Of a stretch of 15,860 bases of DNA, positions 14,706 to 15,860 are shown piece after piece (within the stretch, counting starts at the first letter, position 1; each line of letters starts with the position of its first letter). Source of the DNA: an uncultured Schwartzia sp. (lineage in GTDB: Bacteria; Bacillota; Negativicutes; Selenomonadales; Selenomonadaceae); NCBI GenBank assembly GCA_905373705.1, contig CAJPUA010000004.1:1-15860 (forward strand), read 5' to 3'. The notes beneath the pieces are model-generated. The model saw only the letters and a program-made list of their open reading frames with translations. It was not told where the DNA came from and made no database searches. The position numbers were made by a program, and so were the translations under genes.

Positions 14706-14942
14706 GCGCCCAAAGGCGGACGGCTCGTGGGAAATTAAACCAAATTACGCCTCTTAGAGTAAGCGTTGAAAATCGCTCCTTTATAAAATGAAATTGGCGG
14801 GAGACGAACGTTTGCTGGATGCGGCAAAGATAAGCGAAACCGCAGGTGTCAGAACAGCCGCGGCGCGAAAAAGGGGGCGAGCGGGCGCGAAGCGGTAAAC
14901 ACAAGTATCCCAAGAAAAAATAATAAAAGAAGAAAGGGTGAC
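14706..14942 (+). other. Leader region of the transporter gene
   Basis: This 237-base region must hold the promoter of the transporter. TTGAAA at 14766-14771 and TATAAAAT at 14782-14789 look like boxes but are only 10-12 bases apart, so they are not a normal sigma-70 pair. AACGTTTGCT at 14807-14816 also occurs upstream of the PocR regulator (10616-10625). No ORF or RNA gene is supported. Confidence 0.4.
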
Positions 14943-15860
14943 ATGCAAATGGGAGCAAAAAAGATTTCTTACTGCGTGGTAGCCGCCGCTTGGCTGGCGG
15001 TATTCTGCCTGTTCGGCTATCGAGCGACCTTCGCCGTATTTTCCGGCCCAATGGCGGAAACCATGCATTGGACGGGCGCGCAGGTATCGTTAGGCTATTC
15101 GCTGATGATGACCCTCTACGCGACCACAGCTTTTTTCAGCGGGATGATTTTAGATCGTTGGGGCACTAAACCTGTTTATACGATCGCGGCGATTTTCTGT
15201 ATGCTAGGCTTTTATCTGACGGCTCGGGTGGAAAGTCTGACTGCCTACTACGCAGCCTACGCCATCTGCGCCGGGATTGGGACGGGCATGCTGTGGGTAT
15301 CGTCTACGGTATCGGTGCGCAAATGGTTCGTCGGCGGCAAATACGCCACTATGTGGGGGATCGCTTTCGCCGGCGGGCCAATGGCCCAGGTGCTGCTCAG
15401 CCTCGGGGTAAAGCCTATGCTGGTAGAAAATGCTGCCCAATGGCGCATCGCCATGACATACCTGAGCTGGATTTTTCTCCTGCTGCTTCTCTTAGCAGCG
15501 TTTCTCGCCAAAAAGAATCCGGATCAGTACGGCCTCCAGCCCTTTGGCGAAGCCAAGGCGGCCCCAGCCTTAGCCACAAGCGGTGCACCGAAAAAAGAAG
15601 AATTTATCTGGAACATCCGGCAAGCCTTTGCCACGTATCCTTTGTGGGCGGCGATTATGTGCTTTATGGCCTGCGTCAGCGGTGAATTTCTGATTTGGAC
15701 GCAAATCGTCCGCTATTGGACGAAAGATCTTGGCATGGCGCTTAATACCGCGACCAATCTCTACGTTATTATCGGTGTCGCGGGAATCTTCACGATGCCG
15801 CTTTTGGGGATGTTCGCCGACAAGCTGGTTCGTATCTTCGGGGATGAGATCAAAGCGCGT
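14943..15860 (+). CDS. Major facilitator superfamily transporter, oxalate/formate-antiporter-like (partial)
   Basis: The frame is open from the ATG at 14943 to the window edge: 306 residues, about three quarters of a typical 12-helix MFS protein. It begins with a hydrophobic helix (VVAAAWLAVFCLFGY). The MFS signature between helices 2 and 3 is present as SGMILDRWGTK. GIGTGMLWVSSTVSVRKWF and GIAFAGGPMAQVLL are typical of the OFA/monocarboxylate-type group. A polar central loop rich in Ala, Pro and Lys (near residues 195-220) is followed by the second helix bundle. AAAGGGTGA before the start can serve either ATG 14943 or ATG 14949. Substrate is probably a small organic acid or anion, inferred from the family only. 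It stands alone behind a terminator and may be controlled by the PocR-LuxR system upstream. Confidence 0.85.
   Translation, partial: MQMGAKKISYCVVAAAWLAVFCLFGYRATFAVFSGPMAETMHWTGAQVSLGYSLMMTLYATTAFFSGMILDRWGTKPVYTIAAIFCMLGFYLTARVESLTAYYAAYAICAGIGTGMLWVSSTVSVRKWFVGGKYATMWGIAFAGGPMAQVLLSLGVKPMLVENAAQWRIAMTYLSWIFLLLLLLAAFLAKKNPDQYGLQPFGEAKAAPALATSGAPKKEEFIWNIRQAFATYPLWAAIMCFMACVSGEFLIWTQIVRYWTKDLGMALNTATNLYVIIGVAGIFTMPLLGMFADKLVRIFGDEIKAR

Noticed and set aside
14458..14757. 99-codon frame on the + strand after the receiver domain gene
   Set aside because: It overlaps the receiver gene in another frame and reads through the terminator; no ribosome binding site and no motif.
14766..14789. TTGAAA and TATAAAAT as a sigma-70 promoter for the transporter
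   Set aside because: The spacing between the boxes is only 10-12 bases, too short for a standard promoter.
14551..15051. 166-codon open frame on the - strand
   Set aside because: It runs through the strong terminator hairpin and into both the receiver gene and the transporter gene; the protein has low-complexity Arg/Ser/Pro composition and no motif.
15293..15685. 130-codon + strand frame within the transporter
   Set aside because: It is a frame shadow of the MFS gene, which is open without interruption from 14943 to the window end and has MFS motifs.
1..15860. CRISPR arrays, tRNA or rRNA genes, insertion sequences, prophage attachment sites
   Set aside because: I found no spaced direct repeats, cloverleaf-like segments, transposase-like protein or flanking terminal repeats on either strand.

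Overview
The window looks like part of the chromosome of a Gram-negative member of the Bacillota, most plausibly a Negativicutes (Selenomonas/Sporomusa-like) bacterium. This rests on mixed evidence: strong AGGAGG-type ribosome binding sites, several TTG/GTG starts, surface-polysaccharide genes of LPS/capsule type, and a PocR-LuxR regulator beside a Cache-type histidine kinase. It is an inference, not a species call. All genes I can support lie on the + strand.

Region 1 (1-6884) is the downstream part of a surface-polysaccharide operon. It holds a CatB-like O-acyltransferase, then the complete three-enzyme UDP-L-FucNAc set (CapE/FnlA, CapF/FnlB, CapG/FnlC), then two GT2 glycosyltransferases. 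The genes are closely spaced or overlapping. The acyltransferase and both glycosyltransferases each carry what looks like the same small Rossmann-like module, at the N-terminus of the first and the C-terminus of the other two. The acyltransferase gene has a G8 tract near its 5' end, a candidate phase-variation site.

Region 2 (6915-10620) is a second cassette behind a possible promoter. It encodes a LicC-like nucleotidyltransferase, a LicD-family phosphotransferase, a SAM methyltransferase and a class V (PhnW/AGXT-like) aminotransferase. Together they suggest synthesis, CMP activation and transfer of an amino-alcohol phosphate or aminoalkylphosphonate onto the glycan. No choline kinase, PEP mutase or phosphonopyruvate decarboxylase is present here. 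The cassette ends in a hairpin-dense stretch with a possible 23-codon ORF and an intrinsic terminator.

Region 3 (10621-14705) is a signalling operon: a PocR-LuxR transcription factor with no receiver domain, a membrane Cache/HAMP histidine kinase, and a receiver protein with no DNA-binding domain whose C-terminal half looks like a degenerate HD-GYP domain. The functions of a normal NarL-type response regulator are thus split over two proteins. A strong hairpin terminator closes the operon.

Region 4 (14706-15860) begins a major facilitator transporter of the oxalate/formate-antiporter-like kind, cut by the window end. It is a plausible target of the signalling operon.
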